A stretch of DNA of 64,000 nucleotides, taken from positions 1,426,001-1,490,000 of the forward strand of contig KQ964246.1 of NCBI GenBank assembly GCA_001566295.1, given 5' to 3'. The position numbers were made by a program, and so were the translations under genes. Under the pieces are notes generated by a model. That model did not search any database. It was not told the origin of the DNA and was given only the letters and a program-made list of their open reading frames with translations. Shown piece by piece: positions 22,871-35,115 of the stretch; within the stretch, counting starts at the first letter, position 1; the number at the start of each line of letters is the position of its first letter. This DNA is from Microdochium bolleyi (Eukaryota; Ascomycota; Sordariomycetes; Xylariales; Microdochiaceae).

Positions 22871-24205
22871 ATGAGCTGGATGGACTCGTGGTCGCGCCCG
22901 GGCAAGTCCCAGGCCGTGCCGGCGCCGTACTACCTGCTCCCTGGGGGCGAGGCGACACCGTACTGCCGGTCGTGCGGGCGCGTCATTAGCTCGCGCAGGG
23001 CGACGACGACGGCGTCGGCCACCACTATCAACGACGCTGCCGCTACCGGGGATGCAGCGGCGCAGGTCAAGTACTGCTCCGCCCGGTGCCGGCACAGCAA
23101 GCCCGGCAGGCTGGACCGGGAGATCGAGGAGACGTTCGCCAGGCTTCTGCAGGGCCAGAGCCGCGAGGCTGTCGCGACCGCGATGGGTCGTGGCGGCGGC
23201 GGCGACGACAAGACATGCTCTGTAGAGGATGGGGGACAGCGGCCTGTGAAGATGTCAAGCACAGCGCCAGGCAAGGGTGACCAGAACCAGCAGCACAAGA
23301 GGCAGAAGTCCAAGTCCGCCAAGGGGGAGAGCCGGATCCTCGTGCTGTGCGATGAGGTCGAGGAGATCATCTTTGGCAAGCAGGCCGACCCGGCCAAGGT
23401 GTTTGGACGCAAGAAGAACCGCGCCTCGAGGGTCATCAAGGGCACCGACCAGGATGACGATGGTGGTGCTGGTGGTGAAGGCACCGCGGCGGCCGGCACC
23501 GCCAACGAGCGGCTCCCGTCGTACGGTGTTACCAAGTTCCAGACGGACAGCGACGACAGCGCTATCGAGCTGCACAGCGATGACGACGATCTTCACGAGC
23601 ACGACAATGAGTATGATGAGGATGGAGGCAGCAGCGGGGGTGGCGGTGGTGACGATGAGCACGGCGGCGAGCTCCGTAAGTCTGTCAGCAACAGCAATAA
23701 CAACCACGGCAGCGCCGACGGACACACGGTGGCCTCCCTGTCCATTCGCAGCGGGACGCGGGTCCGGCCCGCGCAAACTGTGTCCGAGGTCAACGGCAGC
23801 GTGGGCGGCGAGAAGGGCTGGGCGGAGCGGGCGGGGGAGTCGGAGGAGATGGCGCAGCGGCGGATTGAAGGCCAGCAGAGGGCGCAGCGGAAGGAGATGG
23901 TGCGGTGTGCGGCGAGGCGCGGAGTCGTCTTCGGATTCAGGCTGGATCATGGTGGCAGCGGTGGTGGTGGTGGCGAGGAAGCCTCGGGACCTTCAGCGAC
24001 TCAGCACGAGCAGCAGCGCGGCAACGCCGACAAGCCGAGCACCAAGAAGAGGGCAAAGAAGGCATCCAAGACGTCGCGGGCCAGCAACGACGGTGAGGAT
24101 GATGCCGAGCCCGCCGCTCGCAAGTGCGAGGCCGTGATGCAGGGCAAGGTTGTCGAGCCCAGCTACGCCAAGGGCAACTGGGGCGTCAGGTGGCGCGAGG
24201 ACTGA
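22871..24205 (+). CDS. Conserved fungal protein with CxxC...CxxxC motif, function unknown
   Basis: A single exon gives 444 aa from the ATG at 22871 (MSWMDSWSRPGKSQ). I believe this start and the PYCRSCGRVI / VKYCSARCRHSKPGRLDREIE region are shared with uncharacterised Pezizomycotina proteins (from memory, not searched). C32, C35, C69 and C73 could bind a zinc ion. Further conserved-looking blocks are IIFGKQADPAKVFGRKKNRA, RVRPAQTVSEVNGSVGGEKG, MVRCAARRGVVFGF and a C-terminal block ending NWGVRWRED. Between them are acidic, Gly-rich and Ser-rich linkers. The high Lys/Arg content suggests a nuclear or nucleic-acid role, which is inference only. The same frame stays open upstream to an ATG at 22517, adding 118 residues that are Arg/His/Gln-rich with almost no acidic residues and could be a mitochondrial presequence. 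Confidence 0.8.
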   Translation: MSWMDSWSRPGKSQAVPAPYYLLPGGEATPYCRSCGRVISSRRATTTASATTINDAAATGDAAAQVKYCSARCRHSKPGRLDREIEETFARLLQGQSREAVATAMGRGGGGDDKTCSVEDGGQRPVKMSSTAPGKGDQNQQHKRQKSKSAKGESRILVLCDEVEEIIFGKQADPAKVFGRKKNRASRVIKGTDQDDDGGAGGEGTAAAGTANERLPSYGVTKFQTDSDDSAIELHSDDDDLHEHDNEYDEDGGSSGGGGGDDEHGGELRKSVSNSNNNHGSADGHTVASLSIRSGTRVRPAQTVSEVNGSVGGEKGWAERAGESEEMAQRRIEGQQRAQRKEMVRCAARRGVVFGFRLDHGGSGGGGGEEASGPSATQHEQQRGNADKPSTKKRAKKASKTSRASNDGEDDAEPAARKCEAVMQGKVVEPSYAKGNWGVRWRED

Positions 24206-27200
24206 GCTCGTTCTGGGATGTGTAGGGCTCGTATTGCCTTGTTAAAGTGTTAGTGGGATCGAGACCTCAAGGACGGTTTCACTTGGTCCCATGTTTGTCG
24301 TCTTTAGACCTCAGTAGAGGCATTTCATATGCTACCACCACGACCAAAACGCACATCGCGTCTTCTCCAAGACTAAATATCTCCTGCTCTTCCTGCGTGT
24401 TTCGAATTGCCTACAGTCATTAATATATATGCTGTGGTGGCCTCTTAAAAGCTCGCTGCGGAGAATTTGTCGATTTGGTCTCGGTTAGAGGTTTGGGGCT
24501 CTGCTCCAAGTTCTTTATATCATGACAGATCTTTGTTTTCTTTTCTCCTTCGTCTTTCCCCCTTAACAGTCTGTTTGGAATGGCACGTGAAAAACACCAT
24601 GAGCAGCGACAGAAGCATATTTCAGCTTGGCTGTTTTGCCCCTTGCGCCTGGGGTGAAAGGACCTTTTCTCGTGCTTTCTACTGCATTTTGGACCCCATG
24701 GTTGAGCTGCAGACCTCCAGACTTCGAGATTGTCAGGCGGTACATAGGTTCCATATATGGCATAGCCGGATGGAAACCAAAAGCCTGAGCCCTGTTGTAT
24801 CAGCGACCGGATTACGGCCTCGGGCCTGGAAGGCTGGCCACTTCGATGCAGGAAATTTCTGCCCCTTCACGTCAAGAAAAGAACGAGAGAAGGACGAGAA
24901 CAACCCTCCGGTCTTGAGCCAGTGCTCGATGTTTTTCAGCCGACCAGCTGCGGAATGCTACTTCTGCCGGGGAGCTCTCTGAACGAATGACCGTACTGCA
25001 ATGCTCGGAAAGCCGGGTCCTTTGTGTCCAGTCTCGCGTTCACGGCAGCGTTGTTATATGGAGTAGGTCTGCAGAGTTGGTGGTGACGGGATATGAGGAG
25101 CACAAAGCAAATCCGAACAGCTTCACCGCACTCCACCGTAGGCTACTCGCTGTGCGTGTTTGCACAGAATTTAGGCATGCTGGTACGGTCCTAGCATTTG
25201 GCCTCGCAACGTCTGTGTCGGCTACCGGCACCAACTTGGCACTCGAGTGACTCCCTTTGGGAGGCCTGCCCAAGGACGCGAGGGTCGGACTCGGAGCCTC
25301 TTCCAGTTCAGTTCGAGGCCTGCACAGTACAGCTACCTGCGAAACCACGCTCTGACCAGTCTGTAATGCCGCGCAAGTTGGCCCAAGAAGAAACACCAAT
25401 CTTAAGTTCCCGTAGATCTTCCCATACTTGGAGCCTTCTCGTCGAGTATGCGGTCGAGAATCAGGCCATGGCAAAAGCGGTTTATCACGGGACATGTACG
25501 TATGTGTGGTCTCAGAACAAGCGAGTCGACAATCGCGGGGTGGCTGGGCTGATCGTGCGAACCGGAGGCGCCAATGGTGTCAAATGGGGCACGCCGACTC
25601 CACGACTCAGTGCCAGATTGGGTCAGGCGGGCGCGGGCGCGGGTGCTGACGTTGCCTTGCATGACGTGGATGGTCCCAGCAGGTTAACAAAAAGCCGTTG
25701 TCGTCGATATAACATACGGCACACGAGGAATCGGGCTCTTAGTCTGGTCCAAGGCTGGCCTTTACACAGCACAAGGCCATGCACGGGTGGACATAAAGAG
25801 GCTGACACTCCATGACAGCCTTGGAGCCGAGCTGCGATCGATGGGCGCTGGGGTGAGCGGGCAGCCGGAGGAGGTCGGGCGGACTGGGGTCGCTTGTTGC
25901 TGCACGCCAATAGCGTGGCAATGCTGCAGGTGCAAATGCCGGAGACGACCAGGGCACGACTCCGATTTCCACGCTATTGGGCTGGGGTGACGTCCAACCT
26001 GGCGAGTGCTGGCCGTCGGCTGTGGAGCTGGGACAGCTCTGTCCTATCATCTCGATGTGATGTCTTCTTCGACGGCTCGATATATTGGCAGCCCGGACAT
26101 GGCAAGGTCCCAAAGCAGCAGTCGTTCATCCCTCGAAGCGCCGAAACGTCGCCTGAATAAGGTAGCACCCCAGCCATGCCAAGCCGGACGCCCCGCGACG
26201 GTAAGCAAGGCTCGACACGTTGCATTGGCTGCCACGGGAGAGAGCTCGGTTCCGCAGGCCGCGCTCGCTGAGGTTGTGACCAGAGACGTCTCCGCGTTTC
26301 TGCGAGCCCTGTGGGATTGTCCATGCCATGTGAGGACTCTTGTCTCCTGTGGGTGTGAAGAGTAGGCTACCGAGTAGGTTCCAGTGACACATGGATGGTC
26401 TTATGGTCATCAATAGCGTTCAGCCACAATACTCCCAAGTTGACGATTGTGGGCTGAGGTCGATGTGCGGAGTGAGGGTGGATGGCTGTCTGGGGCCCCC
26501 TTGACGCGCCTGCCTGGCGAAAACGGTGACACGGGAGATTGTTGTTGATCCCCAGCCAGGTCCTTCTACGCAGCATCGAGTAAGCCCCACGCGAGGGAGG
26601 AGGGGGACGAGTGCGGAGTACAGTACCTATCACCGAAACGAAACACTGCCGTAACGGGACGGCCGGGAAAGAAGACCGGGAGCCGCGACGTGTGAGCCCA
26701 AGGGAGCCGAGGGAGCATCCAGCCGTCCGGGTGGTCGATCGCAGTCACTAGAGCTAGTTGGTGAGCAGTCTGACGCATTATGCATCTTGTTGCTGAGGCG
26801 GCGCCAACGGACGGCAGGAATCAGCTCCGGAGCTCATGTCCTGGCAATACTGTGTGAAATTTACTCAAAGACTGTGCAGAGGTACTTGATAATGTGAAGA
26901 ATCTGGGTGGAGACGAGGTTTCTCTACCGTGCCTCCGCATTGCCTCACGCACAGTACCGCGGTCAGCTCAGCGTTGCACGCCTCCTAACCTAGAGGGCTC
27001 TAGCGCAGGAAGGGAGAGAGTGACAAGCTCTTCGGATTCGATCCTGGCCAACTGGGCTGTGGCTAACCCAGTTCCAGCACAACCAAGGCCAGCGTGGAAG
27101 TCGCCCCTTCCGCGCCCGCCCGCCCCCCCCCCGTCCCTGAGGCTCAGTCGTCTTCTTGTTTCCCTTTCGCACCCCCAATCGCTCCCTCTCCCGCCACACT

Positions 27201-27617
27201 TTCCCTGCGCCGCTCACTCACACGCCTCATCGCCTCTTGCGATGACCATGCTGCGCTGCATTCGCCACTAATACTCTGCAGAAGTCCCTCTGCCCTGCCC
27301 GGTCCGAGGCATATCACTCTCGTTCTTATTGCAGAGGCGCCCGTGGCGACAATTGTTTGTATCAATGCCGGGGCGAGTCAAAGTGACTTTTTAACACACC
27401 CACGCGCCTCATTCGCGATCCCGCCAAACACCCCATCAACCACTTTCGCCCAAGCAGCCACTCTCTCCAGCCACACACACCCAGCGCCTCCTCGCCCGGG
27501 AGCTCGACGATGCGCCGTTGACGCGCAACGCCTCGCCCAAGCCGATTCCCCTTTGAAACTTGGCCGGCCGCCTCGCAGAGTGCTCAATTGCGCTCTCGGG
27601 TGCGCAAACCCAGGCTC
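24206..27617. other. 3.4 kb intergenic region
   Basis: The region separates two same-strand genes. Frames such as 24467-24982 and 25198-25815 have no recognisable domain and no supporting splice structure. The last 500 nt are C-rich with pyrimidine runs and probably hold the promoter and leader of the downstream C2H2 gene. Confidence 0.5.
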
Positions 27618-29754
27618 ATGGAGTCTGAGAAAGGTCCTGTCGCGACTGAAGCCCCGCCCTTCTCACCACCTGGCTCGCATCACGCAGAGCCCCAGGCTCA
27701 CACCTCAGTCGAGTCATTGGCAGTCGAGGCGGCGGCGCGCGCTACGCAGTCGCTCAAGCGGCAACGCGAGGCCACGCCTACGTCGCCCGAATCCGACCTC
27801 AATGCACGCCTTGATCCTGCGCTGTCGCCAACGAAATCAGCAAGGATCCTCAACGTCACCGTGAGGCACTCCCCAGCGCCTCTGACTGGCGCCGCCGCCG
27901 TAGAGGACGAAAGGCGTCGGCAGGAGGATCAATTCAGGCTGCAAGTTACTGGCGCCAGCGACAACCCGGCTTATCGAGCGCAGGCAGCATTGCTGTCGGC
28001 CGAATCTCTTGCCATGAGCCGTCCCCAGGACGCGCCTGCTGCCGAAAACCACCACGTAGAGAACCATCATGCCGATTCACAGCAGGAAATGCAAGTCGAG
28101 CATACGTCGGAACAACACGGGCAGCACCATGCCGAGCAGCCAGCTGAACACCATGTCGAACACCACGTCGAAGCAGCGACCGAGCACAATGTCGACCCTC
28201 AAATGGTACCACTTCCGGAAACACAAGGTCAAGATGACGCAGAGGTATCCCATGACGCCGCCTCGGTTCAAAACCATGTACCAGAGCCGTCCATGATAGC
28301 GCCAATGACTGCGACCGAGCCCGACGTGCATACGAAAAGAGACCCCGCCACCGATGCCCCAGCCAGCATACCGCTACCGGCCGAACCCGTCGTTCCGGTT
28401 ACCGAGAGCCCAGCTCCTATGGATGTAGATGCACGGAATGGCAGTCAAGGCTTTGCGCCGCCACCGCCGATGACCACGGCGGAGGACAAAGGTGGCATGT
28501 CAATGTCATATCCAGGCTTGCTGCCGCCGGTAGAGTCAATGCCTGCACCGCCCGCCAGAGGCATGACTTTGCCTATAACCCCTAGTCACGTGGCGGCGCC
28601 ACGCTCACCCAACTCCAAGAAGCACAAGTGTCCATACTGCGAAACGGAGTTCACCCGGCACCACAACTTGAAGAGTCATCTCCTGACACACAGCCAGGAG
28701 AAGCCTTATGTTTGCCAGACATGTCAGATGCGGTTTCGGAGGCTGCATGATCTAAAGCGCCACAGCAAGCTGCACACTGGCGAGAAACCCCACATCTGTC
28801 CGAAATGCGACCGCAAGTTTGCCCGAGGCGATGCGCTCGCCCGCCACAGCAAGGGTCCTGGTGGCTGCGTCGGCCGTCGAAGCAGTATGGGCGGCAGCTT
28901 CCTGGACGACGATATGGAGGACACCAGCCAGCTTGAAGGCGACTCGGTTATGACCGATGTGGTTTACGATGGCGCCAATGACGAGAGCATGACCGACGAA
29001 GATCGCCAGCGACTTGGCATGCAGAATCGGAACAACTCTCATACGCAAGGTAGCGATAAGAGCGTCGAGACTCATAATACGTACTCCGCCGGACCATCGG
29101 ACAGTGTCCTGGAAGCCTTGAAATCGAGCATTTCGAATCTGGCGGCCAACGCAACAGCAGAATCGCACAATGCGTCAGCAGACAGTATGAGCTCTCGTCC
29201 CCATACCAAGATATCGTGTTTTTGACTCCGCCATGGAACCAACCAAGCTCACACGTTTTCCCGCAGATTATTCCGCGCACCAATCCTATGCACGCGAGCC
29301 ATCAGAGCGGCATTCTTCACCAGGTACGCCCCGAATACGATACAATTAGCTCTTGCGGGTCCATCCAATAAGGCTGACAATGCTCCCGGAATTAGGTTTC
29401 AGTGCCGCTGACGCAGCACGATACGCTGCTTCTGCAGCTGCTGGCGCCACTGCGAGTGTCGCCAATGCCATAGCTGCTCATGGCCTACCTAATCAGCAGG
29501 ATCTCTCTACCAGCTCGCAGAACGGCGCCAGCGGAGACAGTGCCAGCAATAACATGTTCGCAACTGACCAGGGCTTCTGGACATATATCCATGCCCTCGA
29601 AGAACAGGTCCGTCAAGTCAACGACCGCCTGTCAGCTATGGAGGCGACCGAGCGCAGTCAAGAGGAACGAATCAACTACCTCACAACCGAAGTCGAAAGT
29701 TTGCGACACCAACTCGATGCGAGGCCAACAGTCGAGACCGATAAGCTTGATTAG
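27618..29754 (+). CDS. C2H2 zinc-finger transcription factor with C-terminal coiled coil
   Basis: Proposed exons are 27618-29184, 29267-29323 and 29396-29754, encoding 660 aa. A His/Glu/Gln-rich stretch lies at about residues 143-195. Fingers run from about residue 336. Fingers 1 and 2 are classical C2H2 (CPYCETEF...HLLTH; CQTCQMRF...HSKLH), joined by linkers of the TGEKP type. The third (CPKCDRKFARGDALARH) ends H-x6-C, so it is C2HC. The last exon has an Ala-rich segment and a heptad-like coiled coil (WTYIHALEEQVRQVNDRL), suggesting dimerisation. For the first intron I chose the donor GTATGA at 29185; it fits consensus and phase. Reading through it gives an alternative end at 29225 that lacks the coiled coil. 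The protein is a nuclear regulator; targets are unknown. Confidence 0.82.
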
Positions 29755-31078
29755 ATGTCAACCAACAGTCACATATTCGACAGCCATGCTGGGTTGCGTT
29801 CTGCCTAAAATACCAGTAGATAATCACGGAGCCCATACATCCAAAATGGGGCCGTGATTTGCAGTCAATGCTGTCACGCATATCAAGCCTCACACTTTAC
29901 ACGATACTTGGCACAAACTAGCCGGGATTACACAACGCTTCCGTGGCGGGTGATGGAGACGCCCGCCCAGTAACGGATGCTTGTTTGGGTAGTGGAGTAA
30001 ACATGGAAGGGGCGTTCCGGGACGGATTGCGTGCTTTTACTTACAGCACCAGCAAAAGTTTCTTGTTTGATTTCTCCTTGTTCATCAGCGTTGAGCAACC
30101 TTTCGTTAAAACACGGGTGATATCCTACTTGCAGGGGCGTTTTGGTCCCGAGCGGGAGGGGCACCATGGAGGCAACAAAGGCGATCCCTTTTGGCCACGC
30201 CACAACCGACGCTGTACCTCACATCGCTCTCGTTTTTGTTGATGTACACTATATCTATGCATAGATAGCCATCGTTACGGCGTGATGATCCAAGCAACAC
30301 TGCTCAGCTGGTCATGCTGCCACTAATATATTTACGAAAGATACGACAGCCATGAACATATCTAGATGCCTGGCTCGCTTTAAGCCCTGCTCCAATGGAT
30401 GGATGAAGAACTCGTTGCAGACTGGCATCACCGGCAGTGGGTAGTAGATATAGTCAGCCCGTACGGAGATCCAGTCTGGCCCCGATAGCATGATGGAGGA
30501 GACGTGAACAACCAAAGAACACCAGAGCATCACGCTATCTCAGGGCAGCAAGGTACCTGTACAATCCATCCAACGCTTAGGTGTATCGGTGTCGCCTGGC
30601 GGCCCCGTGTAGGTACTCAGGCAATCTTCCAATTAACTTGGGACAGGCCTGTTTGTGTAGGGTCTAATGAGGAAGTTTTCGATTCCGATCTAGGCGGAGG
30701 TCTTGCTCCGTCAGCTGCATGGGCGGCGAGGCCAGAAGCATTCTGCGATGGTTCGACCTGTTCTTTGTCCGATTTGCCAAGCCTGCTCCACACCTCCAGG
30801 TTCCACTGCAAAGGATAATGTTGAAAGTGCCTGCCGCTACCCAGCACCTCCAAGCCTCCCTAAGTCGAAAGGCAGTATGCACGGACCACCTGCTGTTCCT
30901 CCTGCCCAGGTGGGCCGGGAAAGACCCCACACCACAAATTCGCTACCCTTTTTGCAAAAACGAGAAAGTGCCTTCCTGGACCGATTCCTAGACCCCTTCG
31001 ACTGAGAGCGCTTCTGAGATCACGGCACCGCAACCAACGACAAGCAAATTCCCGGACACAACAACCCAATCCGCAAAC
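29755..31078. other. Intergenic: 3' flank of C2H2 gene and RPS15 promoter
   Basis: The region is 1.3 kb. I see no further gene. The RPS15 start codon is preceded by an A/C-rich leader (CCGCAAACATGG), a good initiation context. Confidence 0.6.
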
Positions 31079-31983
<905 letters not shown>

Positions 31984-33292
31984 ACGGTCGAGTGTGGGAC
32001 AAGTTGGGAAGATCCGGAAAAGATCATTGTATTCATGCGGTACAGGCGTACGGGATGGTCTTCTTTACTACTACCTGGCAGGTGAGCTGTCGAAAATCGC
32101 CATCACTGCCGGCAACGACGCACAGGATGATGACGAGATGAAAGCAAGAGCATCACTTCGTGTGCTGGGGTCTGCTCGTCAAGGAGCAGAGAATTTCAAA
32201 AAAAGGAACAAATTTCTCAAAACACTCGATCCTGGGCTCTTCCATGTCCATGTGATTGAAGTCGTGCTGCTTGCCATGTTGAATGTGATTCCGCCAGCAA
32301 AAGTGACCACATACCGTGTTTCCTCCTTCCTCCATCACATTCCCCCGTCCCTTCCCCATGCCAGCATATGCGTACTTGTACGTATTATCGACACTCGCAA
32401 CCGTACTTCCATCGGTGCAAGTGTTTTCGCTCTGGCAGAGATCAATCCCAATTTTTTTTGACCCGTTGCTGGGCGCCCGCGTGTTAGAGGTCGTTCTGTA
32501 CCTTCTTGAACTCTCGGGAATCAGTAGAGGTTACAATTCTCCCCACCCCTCGCCTCCGTGTCATGGGCATTTTCGCGACAACGGAATGCTAGAGTCTGTC
32601 TCGTTCTGCCATCCATACAATCCATGAAGTCGCACGATCTACGCCGTCAATTACACCACGCGGAGGGTGTTCCCAGAGGTAGTAATTACCTAACGGATAT
32701 CTTTCTGTCTGAAAATACATGGCGTACAATATATATCTTTGACACATCGTTCAAATATGGCACTGGCCGTGAACACTAGCTGTGCACTGCGGTAGCACCT
32801 TTTCATGTCTGCCCCGACAATTGCTGGGTGCTACCGACGTGTCACGCGATAGTTGAGACCTTTGCCATTTCCCCTCCCGTGGAAACACAGCGAGCGGCTC
32901 CTGGCACCCACGTTCGTCTCGTACTTGCCGATCAAAGTCATGTTCAACCTCCGTTTTCTGCCTGCCGAAAAGACCTTCAAGCGACGAGAGCCATGGAGGC
33001 CATGGTATTGAGTCACACGGAGCGCAGATGTGGCTTCTCCTGCTTCGAGCAACATGTGGGAACAAATGGAAGTTTTCTTCTGTTATTTTTCGAAGCCGGG
33101 GGGCTCACTCTCGTTCGTGTGCCCTTCTTTCGTTGCCCAATGTCGCCTTTGGTATCTCCCGTCTATATACTGATTGGGGGTCCTCGAGCCTGGCATAAAA
33201 AGTCTCCTTCCTCCAAGGCTCTTGTCTGGTATGATACAGAATCAAGTGAATGTTTCATCGCTGATCTCCCGGCGACGAATCGATCAACTCGC
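31984..33292. other. Intergenic between convergent RPS15 and NUXM
   Basis: The region is 1.3 kb of 3' flanks. Short open frames only; nothing recognised. Confidence 0.6.
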
Positions 33293-34164
33293 TCATGACG
33301 ACTCGTTCTGGCTTTCCTGCTGGAGCTTCGCAAGTCTCGCGATCTTCCGGTCCTCCTCGTCCTGGTACTGCTTGCGGTAGTGCTCGGTGACGGCCTCCAG
33401 GTTGGGCCGGTGGCCGGCGGGCACGTTGATCGATGTCGCGCCGGCGTTGAAGAGCCTAAAAGCACTCGTGTCAGCTTGCAATCATCCTCTCGTATAGTCT
33501 CTGAAAACACCAGTTGATCAGATCGTCTCTTGAGCTGAGCGTTGGCCCCGCGGGTTCGTTCCTACGGCAATGCTCTCGCCAACCACGACACGCGCCGTCC
33601 CCAATGCTCAAGAGTGACGCCTCAAAGGGAAGGCAGAAAAACGACAAAGGAACGGCACACGTACTCGGGTGTCTTGAGCTCCACATGTCTGTTCCTCCCG
33701 GGGTAGAAGAGGAGGTGCTTATCGTGTGCGGCCTGCTCGACAATGGCTGTGCGGATGGTGTTGCGGCGCTCCGTCTCGTTGAAGGCGTCGAAGGTCTGGA
33801 GCCACTTGGTCATGCTGGACGGCTCGCCGTCCGCGCCGGGGCGGGTGATCTGGTAGCCGAGGATGGAAACCGGGATGGCGCCCACGAAGACGTAGAAGGC
33901 AGTCTGCGAAGTCGTGGGTTTTGGGTCAGCCGATGGTTCCTCTGGTTATTCTTCCTTTTTCTCCGTTTCCAAGAGCCTCTGTCCTCCACTCGGGGCTCCT
34001 GGTACTCTACCACCGAATAAACGTACACCGAGGCCTTCCGCAACCTGGGGAGCGGCGTGGCCGTGGCCATGGTCGGAGGCGTATGTGCGGGTTGACGAGC
34101 GCATCGCCGGGGCGCGCGCCGTCTGCCGGGCGGCACAAGCGGCTCTTGTCCGAAGGGCCTGCAT
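33293..34164 (-). CDS. NUXM: NADH:ubiquinone oxidoreductase 17.8 kDa-type accessory subunit (NUXM), mitochondrial
   Basis: Three exons are 34164-34027, 33903-33665 and 33455-33293, encoding 179 aa. The N-terminus (MQALRTRAACAARQTARAPAM) is Arg/Ala-rich without acidic residues, a mitochondrial targeting sequence, followed by TYASDHGHGHAAPQVAEGLG. A single membrane segment follows (TAFYVFVGAIPVSILGYQI), then a soluble part with VEQAAHDKHLLFYPGRNRHV and SINVPAGHRPNLEAVTEHYRKQ. This matches the fungal complex I membrane-arm accessory subunit known in Neurospora as the 17.8 kDa subunit. The second intron's donor is the GTACGT inside the GAGTAC codons (exon ends at 33665), which joins KTPE to LFNAG; the alternative join loses the family sequence. 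CCAAT boxes lie upstream. Confidence 0.92.
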
Positions 34165-34318
34165 TGTGTGAGTTCGTCTCGGTGGCTCAGTCGAGAGAGG
34201 GGGTTGCGAGGTCGCGGTCGGTTGGCAATGGACGTCGCGAAGCTCCGGATGTCGTCAATTGAGCTCTTCGCTTCTCGCTGTGAGGTCAGTGGCCGATGTT
34301 GGAATTGAGGCAGTCTCG

Positions 34319-34380
34319 ATTGGACGGGGGCTCTGGAGCCAATCACAGCACGGGTGACATGCCCCGCCCGAGTCGATTGG
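34319..34380 (-). promoter_or_regulatory. Cluster of three CCAAT boxes upstream of NUXM
   Basis: ATTGG lies at 34319-34323, CCAAT at 34339-34343 and ATTGG at 34376-34380, about 155-215 bp upstream of the NUXM start codon. The HAP/CCAAT-binding complex is a known activator of respiratory genes in fungi, so HAP control is plausible. Binding is inferred only. Confidence 0.45.
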
Positions 34381-35043
34381 TGGTGTGCTGCTTCGCGGCA
34401 AAGAATGAGGTGGGTTCAACTGGGCCAAAAGCTGTGCCGGGTAGCTTAAACAATACTTTCACGGAAGACAGCATTCCATGGCCAAGGGTTGTCACGCAAT
34501 CGACTTACACCCCAACAGCACACGGCCGAGTTCAACGAGCTCATGCAAAGTGCCTGGGAACACGATACGTGCCAGGCGTACCTTTGGGATTTGATTGGGA
34601 GGGAACATGACTGTCCCGAACCCGCGTGGGTCTTCGATCGTCTGCTGTATGACTCCTCCGTTTCTGCCACCTTCTCTGTCGTCGTGTCCATTTTGTGTCC
34701 GCGGAGCCACATGCAAGCTGGCCTAAACGGGAACGACTCAAAACCGGCCGTCTCTGCCACGCATTCACTCCCAAGAGCTCTCCATGTTACACTGATAAGA
34801 CTTCTACTTGCCCTGTTTGACCACAACCACTCTGTTACAACAGCCGAAAACAGTAACAGAGCATTCACTGCCCTGTCACTCCGATTCTAGCAGGAATCAA
34901 ACTCATCCATTGCCATCTGTCAAGGTGGCAAATTGAAGGCCCCCTCGTCAACGACTTACACAGAGCACCAGTTCAAAACCAAAGTGGTTGTGAGACGACC
35001 TCAAAAGTTATTCTTCAAACGTCCTCCACAAGGAGGCTGTAGC

Positions 35044-35050
35044 TATATAT
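35044..35050 (+). promoter_or_regulatory. TATA-like element upstream of SIL1
   Basis: TATATAT lies 66 nt before the chosen SIL1 ATG. This fits a short leader and argues against starting the protein at the upstream in-frame codon at 34933. Confidence 0.35.
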
Positions 35051-35115
35051 TACGCACAAACATACACGTACACACGCACACACGCACACACTCGCACACA
35101 TACATCCCAGCCAGG

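Larger units (their letters stand above)
34165..35115. other. Divergent promoter region between NUXM and SIL1
   Basis: The region is 951 nt. It carries three CCAAT-type boxes near NUXM, a TATA-like element near SIL1 and a CA-rich stretch (35055-35105) just before the SIL1 start. Confidence 0.6.

Noticed and set aside
25198..25815. 205-codon frame between two genes
   Set aside because: Several competing frames overlap and none shows domain or codon-bias evidence.
27094..27864. 256-codon frame overlapping the start of the C2H2 gene
   Set aside because: It runs out of phase with the clear C2H2 coding frame and is Pro/Ser/Ala-rich, a shadow of a C-rich leader.
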